Assembly (NCBI GenBank): GCA_001464255.1
Contig: LNFD01000254.1
Location: forward strand, 1 to 12,728
DNA length: 12,728 nt
Direction of reading: 5' to 3'
Source: Actinomycetales bacterium Ga0077552
Lineage (GTDB): Bacteria > Actinomycetota > Actinomycetes > Actinomycetales > Microbacteriaceae
Part shown: piece after piece, positions 1 through 7,380 of the stretch
Numbering within the stretch: the first letter of the stretch is position 1
Layout: each line of letters begins with the position of its first letter
The notes under the pieces: model-generated
What the model saw: the letters and a program-made list of their open reading frames with translations, nothing else
Databases searched by the model: none
What the model was told of the DNA's origin: nothing
Made by a program: the position numbers and the translations under genes

Positions 1-1025
1 TCGCCCGTCGCGACGTACTCGGCGACGAGGATCTGCCAGGCGTTCTGCATGCCCCACGTCTCGACGTCGGCGTAGTAGTCCCACAGGCGGTCGTACTGCA
101 CGCCGCCGAGCTCGGCGCCCGTGAGGGTGCGGGTGATCGCGGCGCGGGCCTCCTCGAGCGAGGCGAAACCGAGCTCCTTCACGTAGGCGCCGATCGTGTC
201 GGCGGCCAGCAGGAACGAGCGGGACCCGGCATCCACGACCGCGTACTCGATCGCGGGGCCCACGGCGAGCGCCGCGTTCGTCGGCAAGGTCCACGGCGTC
301 GTCGTCCAGGCGAGGGCCTCGACGCCCGTCAGCCCGAGCGCCTCGGCCTTCTCGCCCACGAGGGGGAAGGTCACGGTCACCGACTGGTCCTGCCGCATCT
401 GGTAGACGTCGTCGTCCATGCGCAGCTCGTGGTTCGACAGGGGCGTCTCGTCGCGCCAGCAATACGGCAGCACGCGGTAGCCCTCGTACGCGAGGCCCTT
501 TCCATGCAGTGTCTTGAAGGCCCACAGCACGCTCTCCATGAACGTGATGTCGAGCGTCTTGTAGTCGTTCTCGAAGTCGACCCAGCGCGCCTGGCGGGTC
601 ACGTAGCGCTGCCACTCGTCGGTGTAGCGCAGCACGCTCTCACGGGCCTTCGCGTTGAAGGCCTCGATGCCCATCTCCTCGATCTGGGCCTTCTCGGTGA
701 TGCCGAGCTGCTTCATCGCCTCGAGCTCGGCAGGCAGCCCGTGGGTGTCCCACCCGAAGCGGCGGTGCACCTGCTTGCCGCGCATCGTCTGGAAGCGCGG
801 GAAGACGTCTTTCGCGTAGCCCGTGAGCAGGTGGCCGTAGTGCGGCAGGCCGTTGGCGAACGGCGGTCCGTCGTAGAAGACCCACTCCTCGCAGCCCTCA
901 CGCTGGGCGACCGAGCGCCGGAAGGTGTCGTGCGCGGCCCAATGGGCGAGCACCTCGTGCTCGAGCGCGGGGAAGCTCGGCGAGGCGACGACCGAGGTGT
1001 CGTCGCGGTGGCGGGGGTAGGTCAT
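1..1025 (-). CDS. ileS: Isoleucyl-tRNA synthetase, N-terminal part (runs off left edge)
   Basis: Class Ia aminoacyl-tRNA synthetase that charges tRNA-Ile with isoleucine in the cytoplasm. The window holds the first 341 codons. Residues 49-65 give the nucleotide-binding region with a HIGH variant (HYGH, 62-65), followed by GWDTHGLPAELE, a signature of the eukaryote-like IleS type also found in mycobacteria. Further on, WTTTPWTLPTN is the threonine-rich peptide of the CP1 editing domain. The KMSKS loop lies outside the window. The start is ATG at 1025, with AGGAG nine bases upstream; the protein begins MTYPRHRDD. A T-box leader precedes it, so expression should rise when tRNA-Ile is uncharged. 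The eukaryote-like type is often associated with natural mupirocin tolerance; that is family knowledge and not shown here. Identification is firm. Confidence 0.97.
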   Translation of the reverse strand, partial: MTYPRHRDDTSVVASPSFPALEHEVLAHWAAHDTFRRSVAQREGCEEWVFYDGPPFANGLPHYGHLLTGYAKDVFPRFQTMRGKQVHRRFGWDTHGLPAELEAMKQLGITEKAQIEEMGIEAFNAKARESVLRYTDEWQRYVTRQARWVDFENDYKTLDITFMESVLWAFKTLHGKGLAYEGYRVLPYCWRDETPLSNHELRMDDDVYQMRQDQSVTVTFPLVGEKAEALGLTGVEALAWTTTPWTLPTNAALAVGPAIEYAVVDAGSRSFLLAADTIGAYVKELGFASLEEARAAITRTLTGAELGGVQYDRLWDYYADVETWGMQNAWQILVAEYVATG

Positions 1026-1044
1026 GGGGCGGTGCTCCTGGATT

Positions 1045-1251
1045 CGACGGTGTCGGCTACTGCGCTCACCGCGAGGACGACGGCGCTGTCGGCGCTGCCG
1101 CGGTACCACCCCGCTTGCGGGCTCCCCCATCGCTGGTGGATGCCCGCCTCTCCGCATCGGCTGTGACGGGCCTGCCCCGCTCGGGTCTACCAGCCGCTCA
1201 GGAGCGGCGTTCTTCCGAGGACTCCCCGGTGATGGCCGGATCGGTGTCGAT
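1045..1251 (-). promoter_or_regulatory. Translational T-box riboswitch upstream of ileS
   Basis: On the minus strand the ileS leader carries the hallmarks of actinobacterial ileS T-boxes. A CCGG...CCGG ultrashort Stem I presents ATC (1233-1231), an isoleucine codon, as specifier. The characteristic GGGGAGTCCTCGGAAGAAC linker follows. A GCCGCTC/GAGCGGC hairpin is followed by GGTAGACCCGAGCGGG, matching the conserved Stem II pseudoknot block. The T-box sequence GGTGGTACCGCGG lies at 1110-1098; its TGGT (1108-1105) can pair with an ACCA 3' end, matching discriminator A73 of tRNA-Ile. No U-run lies between the T-box and the ATG, so control is probably through Shine-Dalgarno access rather than transcription termination. 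The exact 3' limit is an estimate. Confidence 0.93.
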
Positions 1252-1257
1252 GTCTCC

Positions 1258-1286
1258 ATGGTAGCCGCCCGCCCGTCGGGAATGAA
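1258..1286 (-). promoter_or_regulatory. Candidate promoter of the ileS leader
   Basis: Minus strand: TACCAT (1263-1258) as a -10 element of the TANNNT kind, with TTCATT (1286-1281) 17 bases upstream as a weak -35. Transcription would begin near 1251, just before the T-box Stem I. The -10 is reasonable, while the -35 matches the consensus poorly. Confidence 0.5.
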
Positions 1287-1298
1287 CCGGCGGGCGGG
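1268..1298. repeat. 12-bp-arm palindrome between divergent ileS and MFS promoters
   Basis: The arms CCCGCCCGTCGG (1268-1279) and CCGGCGGGCGGG (1287-1298) form an inverted repeat with one mismatch around a 7-base centre. It covers the weak -35 of the ileS promoter and ends exactly where the candidate -10 of the MFS gene begins (1299). That placement suits an operator. A repressor is not visible nearby, and GC-rich palindromes also arise by chance in this composition. Confidence 0.5.
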
Positions 1299-1304
1299 TA
1301 CGCT
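1299..1304 (+). promoter_or_regulatory. Candidate -10 element of the MFS gene
   Basis: TACGCT fits the TANNNT actinobacterial -10 and ends nine bases before the GTG start at 1314. The transcript would have almost no leader. GAGGG (1305-1309) lies between, but four bases from the GTG it is close for a ribosome binding site, so near-leaderless translation is the alternative. Confidence 0.4.
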
Positions 1305-1313
1305 GAGGGACTT

Positions 1314-2660
1314 GTGACCGCCTCGACGACGCCCCTCGCACCCGTGCCCGCCGCCTCCGACCCGCGCATCGCGCGCCGCGCCCGCTGGGCCTCGCTCGTG
1401 GGCACCTCGCTCGAGTCGTACGACTTCTACCTCTTCGCCTACTTCTCGGCGTTCTTCGCGGGCCCGCTCTTCTTCGAGCCGCTCGGCGCGGTGGGCGCCA
1501 ACCTCGCGGCGCTCGCGACGATCGGTGTCGCCTTCGTCATCCGCCCGCTCGGCGCCATCTTCTTCGGCCACCTCGGCGACCGCATCGGCCGCCGCACTGT
1601 GCTCATCGTCACGATCACGATGATGGGCGTCGCGACGGGGCTCATCGGCGTGCTGCCGACCTACGAGCAGGCCGGCTGGTTCGGCGCGGTTCTGCTCGTG
1701 CTGCTGCGCGTGGCGCAGGGCGTCTCGCTCGGCGGCGAGTGGGGCGGCGCCGTGCTCATCGCGACCGAGCACGAGTCGCGCGCCAAGCGCGCCTTCGCGG
1801 CGGCGATGCCCCAGCTGGGCTCGCCCATCGGCTCGATCCTCGCGGCCGTCGCCTTCCTCTGGCTCACGCTCTCGCTCTCGAGCGCCGAGATCAGCGAGTG
1901 GGCCTGGCGCGTGCCGTTCCTCACGGCGATCCCGCTGCTCGCCGTCTCGCTCTACCTGCGGCTGGCGATCACCGAGACGCCGGTGTTCACGGCGGTGAAG
2001 GATGCCGGGCGCGCGCCGCGCATCCCCCTCGCCGCCCTGCTGCGCGCCCAGCCCGTCACGATCGTCGTCGCCGTCGGCGTCGCGCTGCTCGGCATCGGCT
2101 CGTACTCGCTCATGAACACCTACACGATCAACTACGGCGCGGCGGTGCTCGGCTTCGACTACTACGAGCTGCTCATCGCGACGACCGTGGGAGGGCTGCT
2201 GCAGCTCGTCACGATCCCGCTCTTCGGCGCCTGGGCGACGCGCATCGGCTCGGGGCTCATCGTGGCGATCGGGGCGCTCGGCACGCTGCTCGTGTCGTTC
2301 CCGATCTACTTCTTCTTGCAAGACGCGAGCTTCGGCTTCCTCGTCGGCATGATGATCATCGGCGGCATCCTGCCGACGATGAGCTGGGCGGCGCTCGGCG
2401 GCATCTTCACCGAGCTCTTCGACGAGCGCTACCGGTACTCGGCCCTCGGCTTCTCGTACGCCCTCGCGGCGGTCGTCGCCGGCTTCGTGCCCGCGCTCAC
2501 GGGAGCCCTCGGGGCGGCGACCGGCAACGCCTGGTGGCACCCCGCGATCGTGCTCGCCGGCATGTCGATCATCACGCTCGTGGCCTCGCTCGTGGCGATC
2601 CGCATCCGCGTCGATCGCGACGATGCGCCCGAGGGCGCCGACGCAGCCGTAACGAGCTAG
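1314..2660 (+). CDS. MFS transporter, metabolite:H+ symporter (MHS) family
   Basis: A 448-residue polytopic membrane protein expected to import a small organic acid or zwitterion with protons. The MHS signature near the N-terminus (GTSLESYDFYL, 30-40) opens the first membrane segment. RPLGAIFFGHLGDRIGRR (77-94) contains the loop 2-3 MFS motif, and RVAQGVSLGGEWGGA (132-146) is the typical MHS helix 4. Hydrophobic segments continue to about residue 430, consistent with 12 helices, and the tail is acidic. Relatives include ProP (proline/betaine), ShiA (shikimate), KgtP (2-oxoglutarate) and CitA (citrate); I cannot choose a substrate. The start is GTG, since no in-frame ATG fits the family's N-terminus. 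The gene stands alone on the plus strand, and its stop overlaps the stop of the convergent DUF3800-like gene by four bases. Confidence 0.92.
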   Translation: MTASTTPLAPVPAASDPRIARRARWASLVGTSLESYDFYLFAYFSAFFAGPLFFEPLGAVGANLAALATIGVAFVIRPLGAIFFGHLGDRIGRRTVLIVTITMMGVATGLIGVLPTYEQAGWFGAVLLVLLRVAQGVSLGGEWGGAVLIATEHESRAKRAFAAAMPQLGSPIGSILAAVAFLWLTLSLSSAEISEWAWRVPFLTAIPLLAVSLYLRLAITETPVFTAVKDAGRAPRIPLAALLRAQPVTIVVAVGVALLGIGSYSLMNTYTINYGAAVLGFDYYELLIATTVGGLLQLVTIPLFGAWATRIGSGLIVAIGALGTLLVSFPIYFFLQDASFGFLVGMMIIGGILPTMSWAALGGIFTELFDERYRYSALGFSYALAAVVAGFVPALTGALGAATGNAWWHPAIVLAGMSIITLVASLVAIRIRVDRDDAPEGADAAVTS

Positions 2661-3120
2661 GGAAGGCGGGTCACCTGCGTGTGCTCGCGCAGGGGATCGA
2701 ACCAGCGCGTCTCGTTTCGAGCGTGCTCCTGCCGAAACGACCATGCGAGGATGTCGGCGAGAGCAAGTAGGGGTTCGTCAGAGGGTCGAGCGTGCATCGC
2801 GACGACGTCGCGGCCAATGCGCTGGGCCCGCCGCAGGTCTCGGATCGTTCGGCGGTCTGCCTCGTTCTCGTCGGCGAGACGATGTGAGCGGCATCGTCGA
2901 GCGACCTCAGTTCTGCGCGCTGATACATCTCGCTGGCGTGCATGGCATCCGTGCCGTAGAACTCACTGAGCGCCATACGGGTTGCGACGAGTTGATCTGC
3001 GTCGACCATCGCGGCCGCAACGATGTAGTACGGATTGGGCCCGTCGAACTGGAAGCTCTCATCGATGAAGACAATCGGGTTGTCAGTCGATGCGTAGCGG
3101 CCCGCCAACTCGAGTCTCAC
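2657..3120 (-). pseudogene. DUF3800-like protein, broken by a frameshift
   Basis: Two reading frames together give a recognisable protein. Frame one starts at GTG 3120 (AGGAG five bases upstream, an in-frame TAG just before it) and runs to residue 80 near 2881, with IVFIDES at 16-22, the acidic first strand typical of DUF3800. Without correction it drifts into unrelated sequence and stops at 2671. From 2878 the other frame resumes a natural sequence of 73 residues: ADENEADRRTIRDL, then EPLLALADILAW, the conserved C-terminal aspartate region, ending at TAG 2659-2657. The composite is about 154 residues, short of the roughly 200 or more usual in the family, so a deletion of more than one base is possible. 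DUF3800 proteins have a predicted RNase H-like fold, unproven function, and are common in defence islands. Last gene of the restriction cassette. Confidence 0.72.
2665..2675 (+). repeat. Left copy of an 11-bp near-identical direct repeat flanking the R-M cassette
   Basis: GGCGGGTCACC lies five bases past the MFS stop, within the last codons of the DUF3800-like gene. It matches 10 of 11 bases of GGCAGGTCACC at 7411-7421, just outside mod. The pair brackets the cassette, but it is short enough to be chance. Confidence 0.25.
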
Positions 3121-3335
3121 GGCGACTCCTGCGCCGCACTACGAGAAGGCTCTGATGCGGACACAGGTCGGGCACCCGTTAAAGCGAGCAGCCCCAGGTA
3201 GTCCGCAGACATCTGGGGCATGACGCTTCGTTGGCCCGGAATGAATCCGCACGAACTACCCGCGTTGCTCGCCTCGAGGTTACCACCGACAGAGTGGCTC
3301 AAGCCAGCCTTCACAGTGCGGTCACAGAACGCCAA
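3117..3335 (-). CDS. Doubtful 72-codon ORF between res and the DUF3800-like gene
   Basis: An open frame bridges the whole gap: it begins at TTG inside the last codons of res, and its TGA overlaps the GTG start of the next gene as GTGA, an arrangement typical of coupled operon genes. The predicted product is neutral and soluble with no membrane segment or motif I know; the most natural-looking stretch is VMPQMSADYLGLLALTG. Against it are the rare TTG start, no clear ribosome binding site, third-position G/C of only about two thirds, and strong DNA inverted repeats within it. It may be a small unknown protein, a gene remnant, or chance. Confidence 0.25.
   Translation of the reverse strand: MAFCDRTVKAGLSHSVGGNLEASNAGSSCGFIPGQRSVMPQMSADYLGLLALTGARPVSASEPSRSAAQESP
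3184..3272. repeat. Nested inverted repeats in the res-DUF3800 gap
   Basis: Three exact inverted pairs interlock: GCGAGCA (3184-3190) with TGCTCGC (3266-3272), GGTAGT (3197-3202) with ACTACC (3255-3260), and GCCCCAG (3191-3197) with CTGGGGC (3213-3219). The first two can stack as one long interrupted stem; the third is an alternative short hairpin sharing a base with the second. This could fold in the mRNA or be a DNA element. No U-run follows on either strand, so it does not look like an intrinsic terminator. Confidence 0.5.
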
Positions 3336-5725
3336 CAGCGTGCAGGAGCGCGCTCCAGTTCGGTGAATTGCTGATGTTCGACTCCGTTACCAGCAGATAG
3401 CGCCATACGCCGAAACTCTTTGACTCGTTGACGGCGGCGACCCAATCCTCAGCGGCACGCTTCTTGGCAGCGACATCTAGGTCGTTCGCCGCTGCGGCGT
3501 CGGACTTGGTCTCGACCAGCCAGTGCACACCTTCTGTGTCAATGACAATGAAGTCGGGGAAGTAACGCCCGGTGGGCATTCGGGTGATGTACGCGCCGTC
3601 CGACGGGTAGAGCCGCAGCCACCACGAAACGTCGTCGCTCTGGTCCACGAGCGTCGCAAACGCGAACTCGCCCGTCTTCGAATCGAACGATGCTGCAGCT
3701 TCTGCTGACTTCGTCCATTCGCCGTACCACGCTCCGACGACGAACTCGGAGTACCAGGAGTGAATGATCGGTGGCTTCGGGCGCGGCTGCAACAGCTCGA
3801 CAGGTCGCCACACGAAGCTCGGTTGACGGTCGTTGCGATCGTAGGCGGCCCTGACAAGCGAGGCGATCGCCGTGATGGCCTGGGCCGCGCGCTGCGAGGT
3901 CCAGTCTTCTGGCTCCGACCCGACAACTCCGGAGGCGGCCAGGAAAGTGTCGGCGATGCCTTCCGCCCACACACGCTCGGTCAGCAACTGAGGTACGAGG
4001 CCGAGATTCATGATGCGCATAACGAGGTCGGTGCGCACTTCTGCGGCACTGACATAGTTCTGGGTTGCGCTCACGCTCGTGACGGCCTCGGTGCGCACGT
4101 TCACCTCGTCGTCGAGATTGCGATCGGCAACGATCGCCTGGCCCTGAAGGCTGACTTCGTAGTTGACTCGATGCTGCTGGCCGGCGATCGTCACCGCATC
4201 CATGTCGACGCTCTCGAGACTGAACGGCACCGGGACCAGCGCGCGTTCCCGACGTGGAAACACGATGCGCGGGCGCCCCGGCACGAAGGGCAGGTGCTGT
4301 CCAATGGCCTCGATGTCTCGCTCGATGCTCACGGCGCTGGTGTCAACAGACTGGATGATCAGCAGATCAGCTTCGCTCATGCCACCGAGTACGCCGTCAC
4401 TGTTGCCGGGTTCGCCGACCACTCCGGGCGTGATGCGCACCGTGCCACCGGGCAACTCGGTGCTGATGGGCGGCACTCCCCCTGCGTCGACAGGACCGCC
4501 AGGCGATGGTGCGACGCTTGCAATGCGCTCGAGCAGCGAGTCTTTGCTACGCAGCAGTTGCGTGTAGCTCTCGTGGGCGACGACATCGACATGGTCGATG
4601 GCGGGAATCCCCGTTCTCACACCGAACGGAAGGCGAAGCCCTCGCCCGAGGATCTGTTCGGTGAGCGTCTGCGACGCCAATGCGCGCAGACCAATGATCA
4701 CGCCGATGTTCTTGACGTCCCACCCCTCTTTGAGCTTGTCAACGCTCACGATCGCGCGCACGGGCGAGTCGGGCTTCTCGACATCAGCAAGGGCAGCCAG
4801 CGCCGCATCGCTCGACTGCGAAGTGACGAGCAGCACCTGGCCTTCATCAGGAAGGTGTCGGGCGAGTTTGTCGGCGACGAGACCAGCGTCGTCGATCGTC
4901 TGGCAGACGACGAAGAGAACCGGAGTCACGCGTTCGCGGCCGTGCTGATCGGCATACGCGTACCAGGCGGGCTCGCGGAGCGCGCGAAGGTGAGCGGCGT
5001 CGGCGAGTTGTGTCTCGATGTCCTTCAGGCCGTCCTGCCGATAGACGACAACAGGAATCTGCTTCGGCGAGGCTGTACCGGTAGATGACCTTGTCGAGGT
5101 CGGCACTGTCGGGCGTCGCGGTCAACCCGACAAGGGCGCGCGGCGACAGGTCGCGAATGGCCGCGCTGAAGGCGGTCGCGCTCGACCGATAGACGTGGTG
5201 CTCGTCGGCGATGATCACCAGGTCTTCGGCAGCCCGCAAGTGGTCGTACAGGCTGTCGCCGATGAACTCGTCGTCGGCGCGCACCTTACGACTCGTGTTG
5301 GCGGTCGGCTTGATGAGCTGCTGCACGTTGAAAACGAAGAGCTTGAGCTGCGCCGCGTCGTGCAAGGCATCACCGACTTGACCGCGGGCGAAGTTGTCGG
5401 CGGTGATGAGCAGTGGCTCGACCGTGCCGCCCTTCACGAACTTTGCACTGCCGGGAGTGAAGTTGGCGATCGTCTTCTCGTAGATGGTCGTGCCGGGCGT
5501 GACGAACAGCACGGTGCGCACCCCATTCCTGGCGAGGTACTCGATGAGGCCGGCGGCCAAATAGGTCTTGCCGACACCGGTCGCGAGGTCGCACACGACC
5601 TCTCCGCCGTCTCCGTCTTCAATGCTTTCGGCTATGGCGCCGAGCGCAATTGCGTTGGGCTTGCGTAAGTCCATCGCCGTGGCGATCTCGTCGATGAGGT
5701 ACTCGTCATACTCGATCCAGGTCAT
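3322..5725 (-). pseudogene. res: Type III restriction subunit Res (helicase-nuclease), frameshifted
   Basis: Translocating ATPase and nuclease of a type III restriction enzyme. Frame one starts at ATG 5725 and carries the Walker A motif ATGVGKT (48-54), DEHH (174-177) and TATP (202-205). It reads naturally to SLAEA at residue 222 (codon ends at 5060). One base later (5058) another frame takes over with IPVVVYRQDG and continues to TGA 3324-3322. That second part holds KEGWDV (motif V), QILGRGLRLPFG (motif VI) and a C-terminal PD-(D/E)XK site: PDFIV, then VETK about 15 residues on. In relatives, SLAEA is followed by roughly IADGYVK before the VVV strand, so loss of about 20 bases would explain both the missing residues and the frame change; this is inference. 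The start overlaps the mod stop as ATGA. Sequencing error is the alternative. Confidence 0.85.
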
Positions 5726-7323
5726 CGCGTCACCGCCCCGGTGCGGGAGAAGAGGTCGCGCGGTATGCGCAGAATTCGCGAGCCCTTGTTCAGGTCGCGC
5801 AGGATGGTTTGCGCGTCGTCGGTAACTGCGGTACCGGCGACCAGCGCGGTCTCGCCCTCGGCGAGCGCCGCCGCGATGTCGGCAACCGCGGTGGCATCGA
5901 CGACGCCGTCGACCACGGCCAGCCGCGATCGCCCCCGAGCGCCGGTGAAGACAGGATGCTCGATGAGCGCGTAGCCGAGCTGAGCGGCCACGGCCCGACG
6001 CAACGTCGCAGTGTCGATCCCCTCGGCGCGATACACCTCGAGCCCGGCGTCGGAGTCGAGAACCTGCCAGCAGCTCGAGGCAATGCGCAGGTCGCGAAAA
6101 CCACCACCACCCGTCCAGCCGGCCGACTCGGTGATGCCGCCCGGGTCATCCCCCGCGACCACTTTCTCAAGCCGGGGCTTGGTGAACGTATCGGCCGTGT
6201 TCTCGCTGAGCTCGACCGTCACCCACCGACGGCCCATCTTGTGCGCCACGGCGGCGGTTGTGCCCGAGCCGGCGAAACAGTCGAGCACAATGTCGCCAGA
6301 AATGGAGCCGATTTGCAAGACGCGCTCGACGAGCCGCTCCGGCTCTGGCGTCGCGAATGGCACCTCGTCAGGAAAGAGGAGACGCATTTCACTCTTTGAC
6401 TGACGATTGCCACCGACTTCCTCTACCTGCCAAATCGTGGAGGGCACGCTGTCACCAACCTCCGTAAGGAACTTCTTGATCTGGGGGACGCCATTCCCGT
6501 CTTTGCCGAAGTAGATCCGGCCCTCGGCGATCATCTGCTCAACTTCAGACTTCGATCTACGCCAGCAGTTTCCGGCTGGGGGCATGTGGCACTTGCCGGT
6601 CTTCGGAGACACGACCGGATAGGTGAGATTCGGCCGGATGTTGGGCCCTTGCAGAGGGACAGCAAGCCAGGGGCCCCTCGGATCCTTGTCGGGATTTCGG
6701 TAGACCTTGTTCATGCGTTCAGATCTTGGAAGACGATTGGCCCGCCAGTTCTGGATGTCTGCCGCAGACACCAGGATGATGTCGTGCGCACTGGAGAACC
6801 GGGTTGCGTCATTTCGAACGGTGTCTGCTTTCTGCCACACGAGCGATGCAACGAAGTTTTGCCGCCCGAAGATCTCGTCCATGAGCACCTTGCAGTACGC
6901 CATCTCGGCGTCGTCCAGGTGCACCCACACGGAGCCGTCAGGCGCCAGCAATTCCTTGATGAGCACAAGACGTTCGCGCATCATGCCGAGCCACACCGAG
7001 TGCTCAAGCGAATCGTCGTAGTGCTCGAAGGCCTGGCCGGTGTTGAACGGCGGGTCGATGTAGACGAGCTTGACCTTGCCCCGATACTCGGCGGCGAGCT
7101 CGGGCGTATGCACGAGCGCGCGCAGAGCATCCAGTGAATCTCCTCGAATGAGGAAGTTGTCGCTCGCATCGCCGGTGACGTCACCCACTCGGCCCACCTC
7201 ATCGAGCAGCCGTACCTCGCGCGCCCGCGGGTCATCACGATCGACCCACTCGTAGCCCGACTCACCGTGCGACAACAGTGCGTGGTCTTTGTTGGCCCAG
7301 GTGAGCGTGAGGCGACCAGTCAC
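5722..7323 (-). CDS. mod: Type III DNA methyltransferase Mod (N6-adenine, beta class)
   Basis: Site-specific DNA adenine methyltransferase, the modification and target-recognition subunit of a type III system. Numbered from GTG 7323 (533 residues), the catalytic motif IV is DPPFNTG (90-96) and the AdoMet motif I is FAGSGTT (350-356). Catalytic-before-AdoMet order marks the beta class. The target recognition domain should lie between them, about 160-320. The C-terminus (DLNKGSRILRIPRDLFSRTG) is typical of type III Mod. I prefer GTG 7323 because relatives begin close to GRLTLTWANKD and AAGGA sits nine bases upstream; a GTG at 7365 would add 14 residues. The stop overlaps the res start (ATGA), so the two are translationally coupled. 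All key residues are present, so Mod may be active even though Res is broken. Confidence 0.92.
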   Translation of the reverse strand: MTGRLTLTWANKDHALLSHGESGYEWVDRDDPRAREVRLLDEVGRVGDVTGDASDNFLIRGDSLDALRALVHTPELAAEYRGKVKLVYIDPPFNTGQAFEHYDDSLEHSVWLGMMRERLVLIKELLAPDGSVWVHLDDAEMAYCKVLMDEIFGRQNFVASLVWQKADTVRNDATRFSSAHDIILVSAADIQNWRANRLPRSERMNKVYRNPDKDPRGPWLAVPLQGPNIRPNLTYPVVSPKTGKCHMPPAGNCWRRSKSEVEQMIAEGRIYFGKDGNGVPQIKKFLTEVGDSVPSTIWQVEEVGGNRQSKSEMRLLFPDEVPFATPEPERLVERVLQIGSISGDIVLDCFAGSGTTAAVAHKMGRRWVTVELSENTADTFTKPRLEKVVAGDDPGGITESAGWTGGGGFRDLRIASSCWQVLDSDAGLEVYRAEGIDTATLRRAVAAQLGYALIEHPVFTGARGRSRLAVVDGVVDATAVADIAAALAEGETALVAGTAVTDDAQTILRDLNKGSRILRIPRDLFSRTGAVTR

Positions 7324-7380
7324 AGGCAGAGTTCCTTCGATTCGGGAGGCGGCCACGACAGTCACAGCCGATGCACCCTC

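Noticed and set aside
1024..1071. 15-codon GTG leader ORF ending as ATGA at the ileS start
   Set aside because: No ribosome binding site and no run of Ile codons; the T-box already explains regulation, so this is probably chance.
429..1166. 245-codon plus-strand frame opposite ileS and its T-box
   Set aside because: Overlaps the synthetase and riboswitch on the opposite strand; no domain and no ribosome binding site.
1739..2770. 343-codon plus-strand frame inside the MFS gene
   Set aside because: Arginine/alanine-rich out-of-frame translation of the transporter, without hydrophobic segments or motifs.
3191..3219. GCCCCAG/CTGGGGC hairpin as a Rho-independent terminator
   Set aside because: Seven-base stem with a 15-base loop and no U-run on either side.
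3178..3275. Integron attC-like site, suggested by GTTAAAGC and the nested inverted repeats
   Set aside because: No matching RYYYAAC/GTTRRRY pair at the two ends, and no integrase in the window.
5040..5075. Programmed ribosomal frameshift in res
   Set aside because: No slippery heptamer or stimulatory structure at the junction, and residues present in relatives appear to be missing; a mutation is simpler.
3760..5088. 442-codon plus-strand open frame opposite res
   Set aside because: It lies antisense to a clear helicase-nuclease, has no recognisable domain and a His/Arg/Asp-rich composition typical of codon-bias shadows.
7323..7365. Longer Mod starting at GTG 7365
   Set aside because: Not excluded, but homologues begin near GRLTLTWANK and the ribosome binding site AAGGA favours GTG 7323.
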